Positions 44,844 through 54,168 of a stretch of DNA of 64,000 bases are shown here, piece by piece; position 1 is the first letter of the stretch; every line of letters begins with the position of its first letter. This stretch comes from Bacteroidota bacterium (GTDB taxonomy: Bacteria; Bacteroidota; Bacteroidia; Chitinophagales; Chitinophagaceae). The position numbers and the translations under genes were made by a program. The notes under the pieces were generated by a model. That model ran no database searches, was not told the origin of the DNA, and saw only the letters and a program-made list of their open reading frames with translations. The DNA lies in contig JAPLEJ010000005.1 of NCBI GenBank assembly GCA_026391435.1, positions 1 through 64,000 of the forward strand. The letters are read 5' to 3'.

Positions 44844-44935
44844 GTAATAAAATTAGGTTAAATAGCATAAAAGGGTCATCAAATGATGTTTAAACTTTAA
44901 GCAAAATCCAAAATATTGACTAATTTTATTCTCGT

Positions 44936-45568
44936 ATGGAAAAATCTTACAATCAACTCTTAGAAAATAATAGAAAATGGGTCGCAGATCAATTGTCTTT
45001 GGATCCCACTTATTTTCAAAAATTAGCCAACAGTCAACACCCAGAATATTTATGGATTGGTTGTTCGGACAGTAGGGTACCCGCTAATCAAATTACCGGC
45101 ACTTTACCAGGTGATATTTTCGTGCATCGTAATATTGCCAATATGGTGATTCATAGCGATATGAATATGTTAAGTGTATTATCCTATGCAGTTGAAGTAC
45201 TGAAAGTGAAACATATTATTGTTTGCGGACACTATGGTTGTGGAGGTGTTTTGGCCGCGATGGAAAACAAACAATTCGGTTTAATTGACAATTGGCTCAG
45301 ACATATCAAAGATGTATACCGTTTACATTTTAAAGAGTTAGATGCATTAAAAGACACCAAGTTAAGAGCAGATAGATTGGTGGAACTCAATGTGATTGAA
45401 CAAGTACAAGATTTAGGAAAAACTTCGATCGTTCAAAATGCCTGGAAAAGAGAACAACCATTGCATCTTCATGGTTGGGTATACGATGTGAAAGATGGCC
45501 TTATTAAGGACTTAGGTGTTAATTTTAAGGGAACCAATGATTTACACAGCGTTTTTCATTTGGATTAA
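44936..45568 (+). CDS. can: Beta-class carbonic anhydrase
   Basis: A 210-residue enzyme with zinc ligands C43 ([10 protein letters not shown]), H99 and C102 (CGHYGCGG); D45 and R47 form the catalytic dyad. It interconverts CO2 and bicarbonate in the cytoplasm. TAATTTTA (44921-44928) ends 7 nt before ATG and could give a near-leaderless message. Confidence 0.95.
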   Translation: MEKSYNQLLENNRKWVADQLSLDPTYFQKLANSQHPEYLWIGCSDSRVPANQITGTLPGDIFVHRNIANMVIHSDMNMLSVLSYAVEVLKVKHIIVCGHYGCGGVLAAMENKQFGLIDNWLRHIKDVYRLHFKELDALKDTKLRADRLVELNVIEQVQDLGKTSIVQNAWKREQPLHLHGWVYDVKDGLIKDLGVNFKGTNDLHSVFHLD

Positions 45569-45781
45569 CCCAAAATAGAATAAGGCTTTATATTTTCACT
45601 TATCATCAAATTAAGCCAACAAATCAGGTTACATGTTCTGATAGAGATGTTGCATTATAAATTTTTGTAATACTATTTTAATAAGATTTTTCATTATTGT
45701 TATTTTTAAAGTGAATTATTTTTTCTTAGTCCCTTAAGCATTTGATTTTCAATAAAATAAATAATTTAGAAATAAATCAAA

Positions 45782-45838
45782 GTTAATATTATGTTCATAT
45801 TGAGTTAACATTTGGGTAACATTAGAGTCTAATATTTG
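45782..45838 (+). promoter_or_regulatory. Four tandem 11-bp units (candidate Pho-box array) and -7-like element
   Basis: Four adjacent 11-mers read GTTAATATTAT (45782-45792), GTTCATATTGA (45793-45803), GTTAACATTTG (45804-45814) and GGTAACATTAG (45815-45825). The last two give TAACATT-N4-TAACATT. PhoB-type response regulators bind 7-bp direct repeats with 4-bp spacers, i.e. an 11-bp period. Four bases later comes TAATATTTG (45830-45838), close to the -7 consensus. The array would replace the -33 element. PhoB as the factor is an inference. Confidence 0.6.
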
Positions 45839-45857
45839 CGGTATAAATAATTACATC

Positions 45858-48620
45858 GTGAAAAGGTTACTACTCTTAATTTGTTTTATTGTTACTGCAT
45901 TCATAGCAAACGCCCAAAAAGCTAAATTATCTGGTAAAGTTACAAGTGCCAGAAATGAATCTTTAATTGGTGTTACTATTACTTTAAAATCAGACAGAAG
46001 CCAAGTCACTAAAACAGATGTTGAAGGAAGATATAGTTTCAATATTGATGTCAATAAAAAGTATAGTGTTGCTTTATCCTATGTTGGATTTAAGGCGAAA
46101 ACTATTGAAAATATTAATGCTACTCAGTCAGGCGAAGAAGTTACTTTGGATATCTTATTAGAAGAGTCAGGAGCAAAATTAGCTGATGTAACAGTGAGTG
46201 CCAATAGATCGAGCAATAAAGGCGCTACCGATAACGCTTTAATTTCATATCAAAAAAATACCAATACAGTTGCTTCAGTTATTTCAGCAGAATCTATAAG
46301 ACGTAGCCCAGATAGAAACACAGCTGAAATTTTAAAAAGAACAACTGGTACTTCAATTCAAGAAGGAAAGTATATTATAGTTAGAGGTTTAGCAGATAGA
46401 TATAATCAAGCTATGTTAAATGGTATTTTATTAACAAGTACTGAGCCTGATCGTAAAACATTTTCTTTTGATTTATTCCCGGCTCAAATCATTGATAATA
46501 TCATTATTAACAAAGCATTTGTACCAGAATTGCCAGGAGAGTGGGCGGGTGGTTTAATTCAAGTAAACACAAAAGACATCCCTACTAAAAACTTTTTGAA
46601 CATACAAATAGCAACTACTTATAATACTCAATCCACTGGAAAAGATTTCTTCAAAGACAAAGGTGGTAAAACTGATTGGTATGGTATAGATGATGGAACA
46701 AGATCCTTGCCAACAGGTTATACCACTAAGTCTAATTTTGATACCTCTAATATTGCGTTTAAAACTTCGTTAGGAAAAACGATGTCAAACCATTGGGTGC
46801 CTGTTAAATCTGTGGCATCTCCGAACTATTCATTTCAATTGAATGGTGGTTTTGCAAGTACTTTATGGGGCAAGAAAATTGGCGGCATGATTGGTATTAA
46901 TTTTGCCGAAAATCAAAAAATTCAAGATAATTTAAATCAGCAAAATACTTTAGAGGCAAATAAATTTTCTACAATCTATAAGTATGATGATAAAAAATAC
47001 ATCACTGATATTAATATGGGAGCCATTGCCGGTTTCTCTATTTACTTGAATCCATTAAACAAGATCAGCTATAAGGCCATTGTAAACGTAAAATCTAATA
47101 ATTCCTTTACTCAAAGATATGGTAATGAGTATTCAAGAGGTGATTTGATGAAAGGGAATGAATTTACTTTTGCTCAAAACACTTTTTTTACTAATCAATT
47201 AAATGGAGAACATAGCTTAAATAGTAAGTTAAAATTAAATTGGTATGGCGCATTTAATGTTTTAGATAGCTATAGTCCAGATCAAAGAAGGTTATTATAT
47301 ACAAAAAGTGCTACAGGTTCTGATCCATATGTGCTGAATATTTCAAACTCTTTGTCGCAACAATCAGGAAGCCGTATTTTTCAAAGCTTAAATGATTATA
47401 TATATACAGGTGGTGGTGATTTAACTTATAAGTTAAAACAAAGCACCATTAAAGCTGGTTATCTTATTCAGGTAAAGGATCGTATTTATGACGCTGCTTT
47501 GTTTGCTAATTTCTTACCTAGAGACAACCCAGCTTTAAGAGCTTTACCAGCTGATGTGGTATTTGCACCTGAAAATTTTGGTAATGGCACAGACAATATG
47601 TTTGGTTTTGATGCCATCAAAGGACGTAATTTCAGATACATGGCAAACACCATTTTAAATGCGGGTTATTTGCAATTTGACAATAAAGTTTCAGAAAAAA
47701 TAAGAATGGTATGGGGTTTACGTGTTGAAAATTTTGATCAATTAGTAGGTAGTGTGAAAGTGTGGGATCCAAGACATACTTATTCTAAAGTAACAGACTA
47801 TTTACCTGGTGTAAATACCACTATAAAATTAAATCAAAATAGTAATTTAAGAATTACTGCTTCACAAACAGTGATTCGTCCAGAATTAAGAGAGTTGTCT
47901 TTTTTAAACATATTCGATTTTGAATTAAACGCATCTGTTCAAGGTAATCCTAGTTTAAAACGTACAAAAATTACAAATACAGATATTAGATACGAATTAT
48001 ATCCTGGATCTGGAGAAGTTTTTACAGCAGGTGTTTTTTATAAAAATTTCGAAAATGCAATTGAACAAATTTTTAGTGAAGGTTCTGGAGGTGCAAGTAC
48101 TTTCTCCTACCAAAATGCAAAAAATGCGATTACATATGGTATAGAATTAGAAGCTAGAAAAAAATTAAACAAATTCTTTACTTTCCAAGCAAACGCATCT
48201 TTGATCAATAGTAAAATTAAAGATGAGAATTTGAAATTGGAGCGCCAATTACAAGGACAGTCCCCTTATTTAGTAAACGTTGGATTGTTATACGATGTGG
48301 TTGATAAAGGGTTTAATGCTACTTTATTATTTAACCAAATTGGAGAGCGTATTTATTTAGTGGGTGATATGCAAGCGGGTTCAGCTTCTCCAGATATTTA
48401 TGAAGCGCCACGTTCTTTAGTTGATTTCCAAATGAGTAAAAAAATAATGAAAAATAAAGCAGAAATTAAATTCACTGCGTCAGATATATTAAATCAAGAA
48501 CAAATTTTTTATCAAAATTTAAATGCGAATACTCCTAAATACGAAAAAGGTGTTGACGTAATTCGTTTCTCTAGAAAATTCGGAACCTCTTTCGGAATTT
48601 CCTTTAACTATTCACTATAA
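45858..48620 (+). CDS. TonB-dependent receptor (substrate unknown)
   Basis: A 920-residue outer-membrane receptor: signal peptide to about residue 20 (IANAQ), a carboxypeptidase-like regulatory domain at about 23-110, a plug (VASVISAESIRRSPDRNTAEILKR; YIIVRGLADRYNQAMLNG) and a barrel ending in FGISFNYSL. The start codon is GTG. The 11-bp repeat array just upstream and the lipoprotein just downstream hint at starvation-controlled uptake, possibly of a phosphorus compound; that is an inference. Confidence 0.93.
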   Translation: MKRLLLLICFIVTAFIANAQKAKLSGKVTSARNESLIGVTITLKSDRSQVTKTDVEGRYSFNIDVNKKYSVALSYVGFKAKTIENINATQSGEEVTLDILLEESGAKLADVTVSANRSSNKGATDNALISYQKNTNTVASVISAESIRRSPDRNTAEILKRTTGTSIQEGKYIIVRGLADRYNQAMLNGILLTSTEPDRKTFSFDLFPAQIIDNIIINKAFVPELPGEWAGGLIQVNTKDIPTKNFLNIQIATTYNTQSTGKDFFKDKGGKTDWYGIDDGTRSLPTGYTTKSNFDTSNIAFKTSLGKTMSNHWVPVKSVASPNYSFQLNGGFASTLWGKKIGGMIGINFAENQKIQDNLNQQNTLEANKFSTIYKYDDKKYITDINMGAIAGFSIYLNPLNKISYKAIVNVKSNNSFTQRYGNEYSRGDLMKGNEFTFAQNTFFTNQLNGEHSLNSKLKLNWYGAFNVLDSYSPDQRRLLYTKSATGSDPYVLNISNSLSQQSGSRIFQSLNDYIYTGGGDLTYKLKQSTIKAGYLIQVKDRIYDAALFANFLPRDNPALRALPADVVFAPENFGNGTDNMFGFDAIKGRNFRYMANTILNAGYLQFDNKVSEKIRMVWGLRVENFDQLVGSVKVWDPRHTYSKVTDYLPGVNTTIKLNQNSNLRITASQTVIRPELRELSFLNIFDFELNASVQGNPSLKRTKITNTDIRYELYPGSGEVFTAGVFYKNFENAIEQIFSEGSGGASTFSYQNAKNAITYGIELEARKKLNKFFTFQANASLINSKIKDENLKLERQLQGQSPYLVNVGLLYDVVDKGFNATLLFNQIGERIYLVGDMQAGSASPDIYEAPRSLVDFQMSKKIMKNKAEIKFTASDILNQEQIFYQNLNANTPKYEKGVDVIRFSRKFGTSFGISFNYSL

Positions 48621-48663
48621 CACATAACAAATACATTAAAAATTTTTTTAAATACAAAAAACA

Positions 48664-50172
48664 ATGAAACAGCTATTAATTTTATCATTCGCTTTTTTAG
48701 CCATTACAGGTTGTAGAAAGATCGAAACCGATGGAGAAAAAGAAATCGTAATCGTAAACCAACCAGTGATTCCTTCCGGACCTACTGCAAATACAGTTAC
48801 ATTATCAGGAAGAATCACAAAGGATACTACTTTGTATGCTAAGGATTTTAACTATTTACAAGGCTTGGTGTATATCACTAAAGGCGTAACATTAACCGTT
48901 CAGGAAGGTGCTACAGTAAAAGGTAAATATTCTGGATCAGATGTATCTGCTTTAATTATTTGTAGAGGAGCTAAATTAATAGCAAAAGGAACTGTTGATA
49001 AACCTATTGTATTTACTTCTGCTTCTGCAAATCCACAATCAGGTGACTGGGGTGGTATTGTATTATGTGGTACGGCGCCAATTAATACCAGCTTTACAGT
49101 AAATGGTAGTGCTGTTACAGGTTTATACCAAGTAGAGGGTGGAGTAGATAATGCGAATGGTGATGGTTTAGCAGGAGCTGGAGACGCAGCTTTTCCTACA
49201 GTAAACCCAGCAGATAATTCAGGAATCTTACAATATCTTAGAATTGAATATGCAGGATATGCTTACCAACCTGATAAAGAAATTAATAGTTTAACCATGG
49301 CTGCTGTAGGTAGTGGAACTACTATCGATCACATAGAAACAGCATTTGGTAAAGATGATAGTTTTGAGTGGTTTGGTGGTACAGTGAACTGTAAGTACTT
49401 AATTGCTTATAAAGGTCAAGATGATGATTTTGATACAGATAATGGATATAGTGGTTATGTGCAATTTGGAATTGGCATTCGCGATTCTTTAATTGCGGAC
49501 ATTTCTAAATCTGAAGCTTTTGAATCTGATAACAATGCCACAGGAACTACTGCAACTCCTAAAACTACTGCTGTATTCTCAAATATGACTGTAGTAGGGC
49601 CAAGAGCAACTTTGTCTAATATTGGAAATAGCTTGTTTTTAGCTGGCGCTCAAATTAGAAGAAACTCTGGTATCTCTATTCAAAACTCTATTTTCATGGG
49701 TTGGCCTACTGGTTTATTAATTGATGCTGGTTTAGGTTCTCCTACCGATTTAAATATTGCAGATAGCACAACCATTCGTTTTAAAAATAATACGTTCGCG
49801 GGTAATACTGTAAATGTGAAATATACAAAAAGTACTTCTGCTCCTACTGGTGCTGATGATGCAACTATGTTGGCATGGGTTTCGAATCCAGGATATGGCA
49901 ATGCGATTACTACTAACGCAGTAGATGCAAAGTTGATTCAACCATTCAATTATACTATGTTTGATCCTACACCTTATGCTGGTACTGCAGCTCCTGCTAC
50001 AGCCAACTTAACATTAGGTGTTGCTGGGAACTTCAACTATGCAAGTAATGGTAGTTTTACAGATTCTAAATTACAAGATGCATTTATTAAAAAAGTTGCT
50101 TTTAGAGGCGCGATTGGTTTAAATGGTGAAGATGCAACATGGTGGAAAGGTTGGGCTAGATTTAATTACTAG
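48664..50172 (+). CDS. Parallel beta-helix-like surface lipoprotein
   Basis: A 502-residue lipoprotein with a lipobox (FLAITGC, Cys at residue 17) and a repetitive beta-rich body (VYITKGVTLTVQEGATVKG, LIICRGAKLIAKGTVDKPIVF, GDWGGIVLCGTA), which suggests a right-handed parallel beta-helix or similar. No catalytic residues stand out. It follows the receptor by 43 bp and precedes a strong terminator, so the two form one unit in which it may capture ligand at the cell surface. Confidence 0.8.
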   Translation: MKQLLILSFAFLAITGCRKIETDGEKEIVIVNQPVIPSGPTANTVTLSGRITKDTTLYAKDFNYLQGLVYITKGVTLTVQEGATVKGKYSGSDVSALIICRGAKLIAKGTVDKPIVFTSASANPQSGDWGGIVLCGTAPINTSFTVNGSAVTGLYQVEGGVDNANGDGLAGAGDAAFPTVNPADNSGILQYLRIEYAGYAYQPDKEINSLTMAAVGSGTTIDHIETAFGKDDSFEWFGGTVNCKYLIAYKGQDDDFDTDNGYSGYVQFGIGIRDSLIADISKSEAFESDNNATGTTATPKTTAVFSNMTVVGPRATLSNIGNSLFLAGAQIRRNSGISIQNSIFMGWPTGLLIDAGLGSPTDLNIADSTTIRFKNNTFAGNTVNVKYTKSTSAPTGADDATMLAWVSNPGYGNAITTNAVDAKLIQPFNYTMFDPTPYAGTAAPATANLTLGVAGNFNYASNGSFTDSKLQDAFIKKVAFRGAIGLNGEDATWWKGWARFNY

Positions 50173-50193
50173 AATATAGTTTGACAATATATA

Positions 50194-50226
50194 AAGGCTG
50201 GCTTCGAAAGAAGCCAGCCTTTTTTT
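50194..50226 (+). terminator. Terminator of the TonB receptor-lipoprotein operon
   Basis: AAGGCTGGCTTC (50194-50205) pairs perfectly with GAAGCCAGCCTT (50210-50221), closing a GAAA tetraloop, and a T run follows. This is the strongest terminator in the window. Confidence 0.93.
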
Positions 50227-50333
50227 ATGCGTTGGATTTTACCTGGATGCTTAATAATTTATTCATATTCCATTAACAATTTAGCAATATTTATTTATGA
50301 CATTTATGTTAATCACCCTTTGTATTGTTTAAT

Positions 50334-50783
50334 ATGACTAAGTCATTTCATTTTAATATTCGAAAAGCACGGTTGAATGATGTAATGCATTATCAAGAAG
50401 TGGTTAGTTTGCATTTAAATAAAACATGGAATGTAATGGATTTTGATGAATTTTATAAGCAAAAATTAAAGAGTAAGGAGTATTCTTTTTTAATAATGGA
50501 GGATGAAGAAAAAAAAGTAGCAGGGGGTGTTATACTGCAGGATCGACATACATTTTTAGATAAATTTTCTTTTTTAGAAATACAGACGTTTTTTGTCGCA
50601 CCCAAGTATCGAAAATTAAACGCTGCTGACTTTTTATATGAAGCTATTGTTGCAACAGCTGTTGACAAAAAGGTTTTCAAAATACAGGTTGGATGTTATA
50701 TCAATTCAACGCTCAATCAAAATTTTTATACAAAACGTGGATTTAAAGTACACAAAAAATTGTATACGAAGGATTTGTATTAA
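50334..50783 (+). CDS. GNAT acetyltransferase
   Basis: A 149-residue GNAT domain: KVAGGVILQDRH, LEIQTFFVAPKYRKLNAADFLYEAIV (acetyl-CoA-binding loop) and the C-terminal NQNFYTKRGFKVHKKLY. ATG 50334 is preferred to an in-frame TTG three codons upstream. Acceptor unknown. The gene converges on ald. Confidence 0.78.
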   Translation: MTKSFHFNIRKARLNDVMHYQEVVSLHLNKTWNVMDFDEFYKQKLKSKEYSFLIMEDEEKKVAGGVILQDRHTFLDKFSFLEIQTFFVAPKYRKLNAADFLYEAIVATAVDKKVFKIQVGCYINSTLNQNFYTKRGFKVHKKLYTKDLY

Positions 50784-50827
50784 AATTGACAATAATGAAT
50801 TAAATCATTATTGTAGCCTTAATTTAA

Positions 50828-51913
50828 TTATCCGTTATAAGCATCTGCAACGCCCTTGTGTAAAATTTTTCCTGCTTTAATATTTAAACCTTTTGCTAAA
50901 GCTGCATTTTCAACACATGCTTTTTCCCATCCTTTATTTGCAATCGCAATGGCATAAGGCAAAGTGGCTTGCGTTAAAGCGCGTGTAGAAGTTTGTGGAA
51001 CGGCACCTGGCATATTAGCGACACAATAGTGTAAAATATTTTGTTCCATATAAACTGGATTTTCATGTGTGGTTGGTTTACATGTTTCAATACAACCTCC
51101 TTGATCCACTGCAACATCAACTACAACAGTACCTGCTTCCATCATTGCTAAATCTGTTTTCTTAATTAAATGCGGCGCTTTAGCACCATGTAATAAAACA
51201 GCACCTATCACTAAATCTACTGTAGGTAACTTTTCTTGTATGGCCATTAAAGTAGAATACTGTGTCACCACATTGGCTGGCATCACATCTGATAAATATC
51301 TTAATCTTGTTAAATTAGTATCCATGATGGTGACATTGGCACCTAAACCTGCAGCCATTTTTGCTGCTTGTGTTCCTACGATACCACCACCAATAATTAA
51401 TACTTCTGCTGGTTTTACACCCGGCACACCACCTAATAATTTTCCTTTTCCTCCAAATGGTTTTCCTAAATAATAGGCGCCTACATTGACTGCCATTCTT
51501 CCTGCTACTTCCGACATAGGAACAAGTAACGGCAATGATCCATCAGGTAATTCAACGGTTTCGTAAGCAATACATACTGCCAAGGATTTCATCATCGCTT
51601 CCGTTAATTCCTTAGACGCTGCAAAATGGAAATAAGTAAATAAAATTTGACCTGCTTTTATAAATGGAAATTCAACCGCTAAAGGTTCTTTTACTTTGAT
51701 AATCATTTCTGCTATTTCGTATACTTCTTTAGCAGTCGTTAATATGGATGCTCCCGCTTTGATATAAGCTTCGTCAGAAAATCCAGAGCCTACCCCTGCT
51801 TTTGTTTCAACATACAGGGTGTGACCTTGTCTTGTTAAAGTATCTACGCCTTCGGGTGTTAAGCCTACTCTATATTCTTGTACCTTGATTTCTTTTGGAA
51901 CTCCTATGATCAT
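50828..51913 (-). CDS. ald: Alanine dehydrogenase
   Basis: A 361-residue NAD-dependent enzyme: IGVPKEIKVQEYRVGLTPEG, IKVKEPLAVE (catalytic Lys region), the Rossmann segment IIGGGIVGTQAAKMAAGLGANVT and the conserved VANMPGAVPQTSTRALTQATLPY near the C-terminus. It interconverts L-alanine and pyruvate plus ammonia. The divergent Lrp/AsnC gene 157 bp away is its likely regulator. Confidence 0.96.
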   Translation of the reverse strand: MIIGVPKEIKVQEYRVGLTPEGVDTLTRQGHTLYVETKAGVGSGFSDEAYIKAGASILTTAKEVYEIAEMIIKVKEPLAVEFPFIKAGQILFTYFHFAASKELTEAMMKSLAVCIAYETVELPDGSLPLLVPMSEVAGRMAVNVGAYYLGKPFGGKGKLLGGVPGVKPAEVLIIGGGIVGTQAAKMAAGLGANVTIMDTNLTRLRYLSDVMPANVVTQYSTLMAIQEKLPTVDLVIGAVLLHGAKAPHLIKKTDLAMMEAGTVVVDVAVDQGGCIETCKPTTHENPVYMEQNILHYCVANMPGAVPQTSTRALTQATLPYAIAIANKGWEKACVENAALAKGLNIKAGKILHKGVADAYNG

Positions 51914-52070
51914 TTTATTTGTTTTTTATTTCTGTACAAAGATCATATAAAAGAAAATATTTGTTATATAATAGATTTAATCAGTAAAAATTATTGTTTA
52001 ATTGGTTAAATAACAAAAAATGACGTTCTTTATACTAGAATTCTAAGTAAAAACAGAAATTATTTCTCCT

Positions 52071-52529
52071 ATGGCACTTGACCCCATTGATCAATCTATT
52101 TTAAAAATCCTTCAAAAGGATGCTTTGGCAAAGCTAAAAGATATAAGTGCGGCTATTAATTTGTCCTTAAGCCCCACACATGATCGAATTAAAAGGTTGG
52201 AAGCAGAAGGCTATATTTTAAATTATGTCACTTTGCTTGATCGTAAAAAATTAGACCTTGGTTTGGTGGTCCATTGTCAAGTGACATTAGACAAACAAAC
52301 AAGATCTCATTTTTCTGAATTTGAAAAAACGATTGCACAATTTCCTGAAATTATTTCTTGCAGTTTGGTGTCAGGTAGTTTTGATTATTATTTGAAATTA
52401 GTCACCAAGGATGTAGAGAGCTATAATAAATTTTATCAAGAACAACTAGCAGTACTTCCCATGATTGCCCATATTAATAGTTTGTTTGTCATGGATGAAA
52501 TTAAAACCACGACCGAACTCCCACTTTAA
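52071..52529 (+). CDS. Lrp/AsnC-family regulator
   Basis: A 152-residue protein: N-terminal HTH (DPIDQSILKILQKDALAKLKDIS; SLSPTHDRIKRLEAEGYI) followed by the RAM ligand-binding domain (CQVTLDKQT..., then VSGSFDYYLKLVTKD). Divergent orientation from ald is the classic layout of an alanine-sensing Lrp regulator. The 157-bp spacer should hold its sites. PaiB follows by 9 bp. Confidence 0.93.
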   Translation: MALDPIDQSILKILQKDALAKLKDISAAINLSLSPTHDRIKRLEAEGYILNYVTLLDRKKLDLGLVVHCQVTLDKQTRSHFSEFEKTIAQFPEIISCSLVSGSFDYYLKLVTKDVESYNKFYQEQLAVLPMIAHINSLFVMDEIKTTTELPL

Positions 52530-52538
52530 AAATATAGT

Positions 52539-53147
52539 ATGTATCATATTCCACATTTTAAAGCCAAAGACCATCAAGAAGTCATCCACTTTATGCAGGC
52601 CCATCCATTTGTCACCATTTGTGGTGTAGATGAAGCTGGTTTCCCAGTAGCCACTCAAATTCCTATCTTGCTAGATATTGAAAATGATAAAATAGTTATT
52701 TTAGGACATATCATGCGAAAGCAAGCACATACCAATGCCTTTGAAATAAATAAAAAAGTGCTTGTTCTATTTTCGGGTCCCTCTACTTTTGTTAGCGCTA
52801 ATTGGTATACTGATAAAGCCCAAGCTAGTACTTGGAATTACCAAGCGGTACAAGCGAAAGGAGAGATCGTACTAAAAGATAAAGATCACTTATATCGTTT
52901 ACTAGAGCGGCTTACATTATATTTTGAAAAGGATGTGGATGCACCTACGCAAGTAAAAAATTTATCTCCTGAATACATGGAACAAAATATGAAAGCCATT
53001 GTTTCTTTTGAAATTGTTATTGACGACTTGCAACATGTTTTTAAGTTGAGTCAAAATAGAGACGAAGCTTCTAAACAAAATATTCAGTCTGAATTAAACA
53101 AAGGCAATGCAGCTTGTCAACATATGGCAGCTGCAATGAAAAAATAA
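52539..53147 (+). CDS. FMN-binding PaiB-like protein
   Basis: A 202-residue protein of the FMN-binding negative transcriptional regulator family: MYHIPHFKAKDHQEVIHFMQAHPF, LGHIMRKQAH, FSGPSTFVSANWY and QVKNLSPEYMEQNMKAIVSFEI are hallmarks. The fold is a split-barrel flavoprotein. In Bacillus PaiB represses protease and sporulation genes; here its partner could be the adjacent Lrp regulator, with which it is cotranscribed. Confidence 0.9.
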   Translation: MYHIPHFKAKDHQEVIHFMQAHPFVTICGVDEAGFPVATQIPILLDIENDKIVILGHIMRKQAHTNAFEINKKVLVLFSGPSTFVSANWYTDKAQASTWNYQAVQAKGEIVLKDKDHLYRLLERLTLYFEKDVDAPTQVKNLSPEYMEQNMKAIVSFEIVIDDLQHVFKLSQNRDEASKQNIQSELNKGNAACQHMAAAMKK

Positions 53148-53174
53148 TTTAATCATTAAGTATATATAATTAAA

Positions 53175-53798
53175 ATGGCCCGTATAAAAAATTTAATCTT
53201 TGACTTAGGCAATGTTTTATATGATATTGATTTTAAAAAAATGAATAACGCATTTACTTCAATAGGTATCGAAAATATAGAGCAACATTTTACTTTAAAT
53301 AAATCCAACCCCCTTTTTTTAGATTTGGAAATGGGTTTTGTTAATGAATCTGAATTTTGTGATGGGTTCAGGTTGTTGGCTAATTTAGCTTTGTCTAATG
53401 AGCAAATTATATTTGCTTGGAATGCTTTGTTGGTGGGTTTTAGAAAAAAAAGTATCGCATGGGTACAAGAGAACCAAGATCGTTTTAATATTTTTTTATA
53501 TTCCAATACCAATCAAATTCATTATGATCATTTTATTCCTGAGTTTGAAAAAGAAGTGGCTGATTATCCATTTGAGACCTTATTTAAAAAACCGTATTAC
53601 TCTCATGAAATGGGTATGCGAAAACCCGATCCCTCGTCATTTACTTATATATTAGATCAGGAAGGTTTGTTGGCAAACGAAACCCTATTTATTGACGATA
53701 ATGAACCCAATATTATTGCTGCTGCAGGGGTAGGGATTAAAGTACTGCATCTAAAGGAAGGAATGTATCTAGAAAATGAGATGGAAGCCTATTTATAA
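53175..53798 (+). CDS. HAD-superfamily phosphatase
   Basis: A 207-residue HAD hydrolase. Motif I is NLIFDLGNVLYDID (nucleophile D10), motif II FLYSNTNQ, motif III MRKPDPSSF (Lys) and motif IV LFIDDNEPN. The cap is the small four-helix type, as in YihX-like phosphatases of sugar phosphates. It is convergent with the DUF4834 gene (3-bp gap). Confidence 0.9.
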   Translation: MARIKNLIFDLGNVLYDIDFKKMNNAFTSIGIENIEQHFTLNKSNPLFLDLEMGFVNESEFCDGFRLLANLALSNEQIIFAWNALLVGFRKKSIAWVQENQDRFNIFLYSNTNQIHYDHFIPEFEKEVADYPFETLFKKPYYSHEMGMRKPDPSSFTYILDQEGLLANETLFIDDNEPNIIAAAGVGIKVLHLKEGMYLENEMEAYL

Positions 53799-53801
53799 AG
53801 G

Positions 53802-54050
53802 TTATTTCTTCTTAACTTCCTCAAATTCAATGTATTCTGCTTCAACTGGAGGTCCATCCGCCTTTTGGGTATGAGGGGCATTTTGATTAAACTTGGCATT
53901 GGCTGCAGCCTGTCTGTTGGCTTCGGCCGCCTTGGCTTGTTCCATATTTTGACGCATGGTATTCACTCCATTACTCACAGGAACTACCACATTAAATATC
54001 AATTTGTACAGGAAGTACACCATTATACCGTAAAATATCAACTTACTCAT
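53802..54050 (-). CDS. DUF4834 family membrane-anchored protein
   Basis: An 82-residue protein: one transmembrane helix at about 3-23 (LIFYGIMVYFLYKLIFNVVVP), a charged helical region, and an acidic tail (VEAEYIEFEEVKKK). It fits DUF4834, a small Bacteroidota family with no known function. ATG 54050 is chosen because a longer in-frame extension crosses the rimP promoter. It is divergent from rimP. Confidence 0.75.
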   Translation of the reverse strand: MSKLIFYGIMVYFLYKLIFNVVVPVSNGVNTMRQNMEQAKAAEANRQAAANAKFNQNAPHTQKADGPPVEAEYIEFEEVKKK

Positions 54051-54078
54051 AGTGCAAAAATAAGGGCTCCGACAATAA

Positions 54079-54112
54079 TTTTGGGATATTTCATCCTCTT
54101 TTATTACCTTTG
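54079..54112 (+). promoter_or_regulatory. Promoter of the rimP-nusA-infB operon
   Basis: TTTTG (54079-54083), 21 nt, then TACCTTTG (54105-54112), an exact TAnnTTTG element. It would start a leader of about 50 nt before rimP that contains the hairpin at 54132-54155. Confidence 0.7.
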
Positions 54113-54131
54113 GTCTAGTATAAAAGCTATC

Positions 54132-54164
54132 GAAGGGAACGAAATCGTTCCCTTCTTCTTTTTT
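54132..54164 (+). terminator. Leader attenuator-like hairpin before rimP
   Basis: GAAGGGAACG (54132-54141) pairs perfectly with CGTTCCCTTC (54146-54155) over an AAAT loop, then TTCTTTTTT (54156-54164), and the rimP ATG follows at 54169. An intrinsic terminator between promoter and first gene of an operon encoding NusA suggests attenuation or NusA-dependent autoregulation; the mechanism is inferred. Confidence 0.7.
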
Positions 54165-54168
54165 AAGT

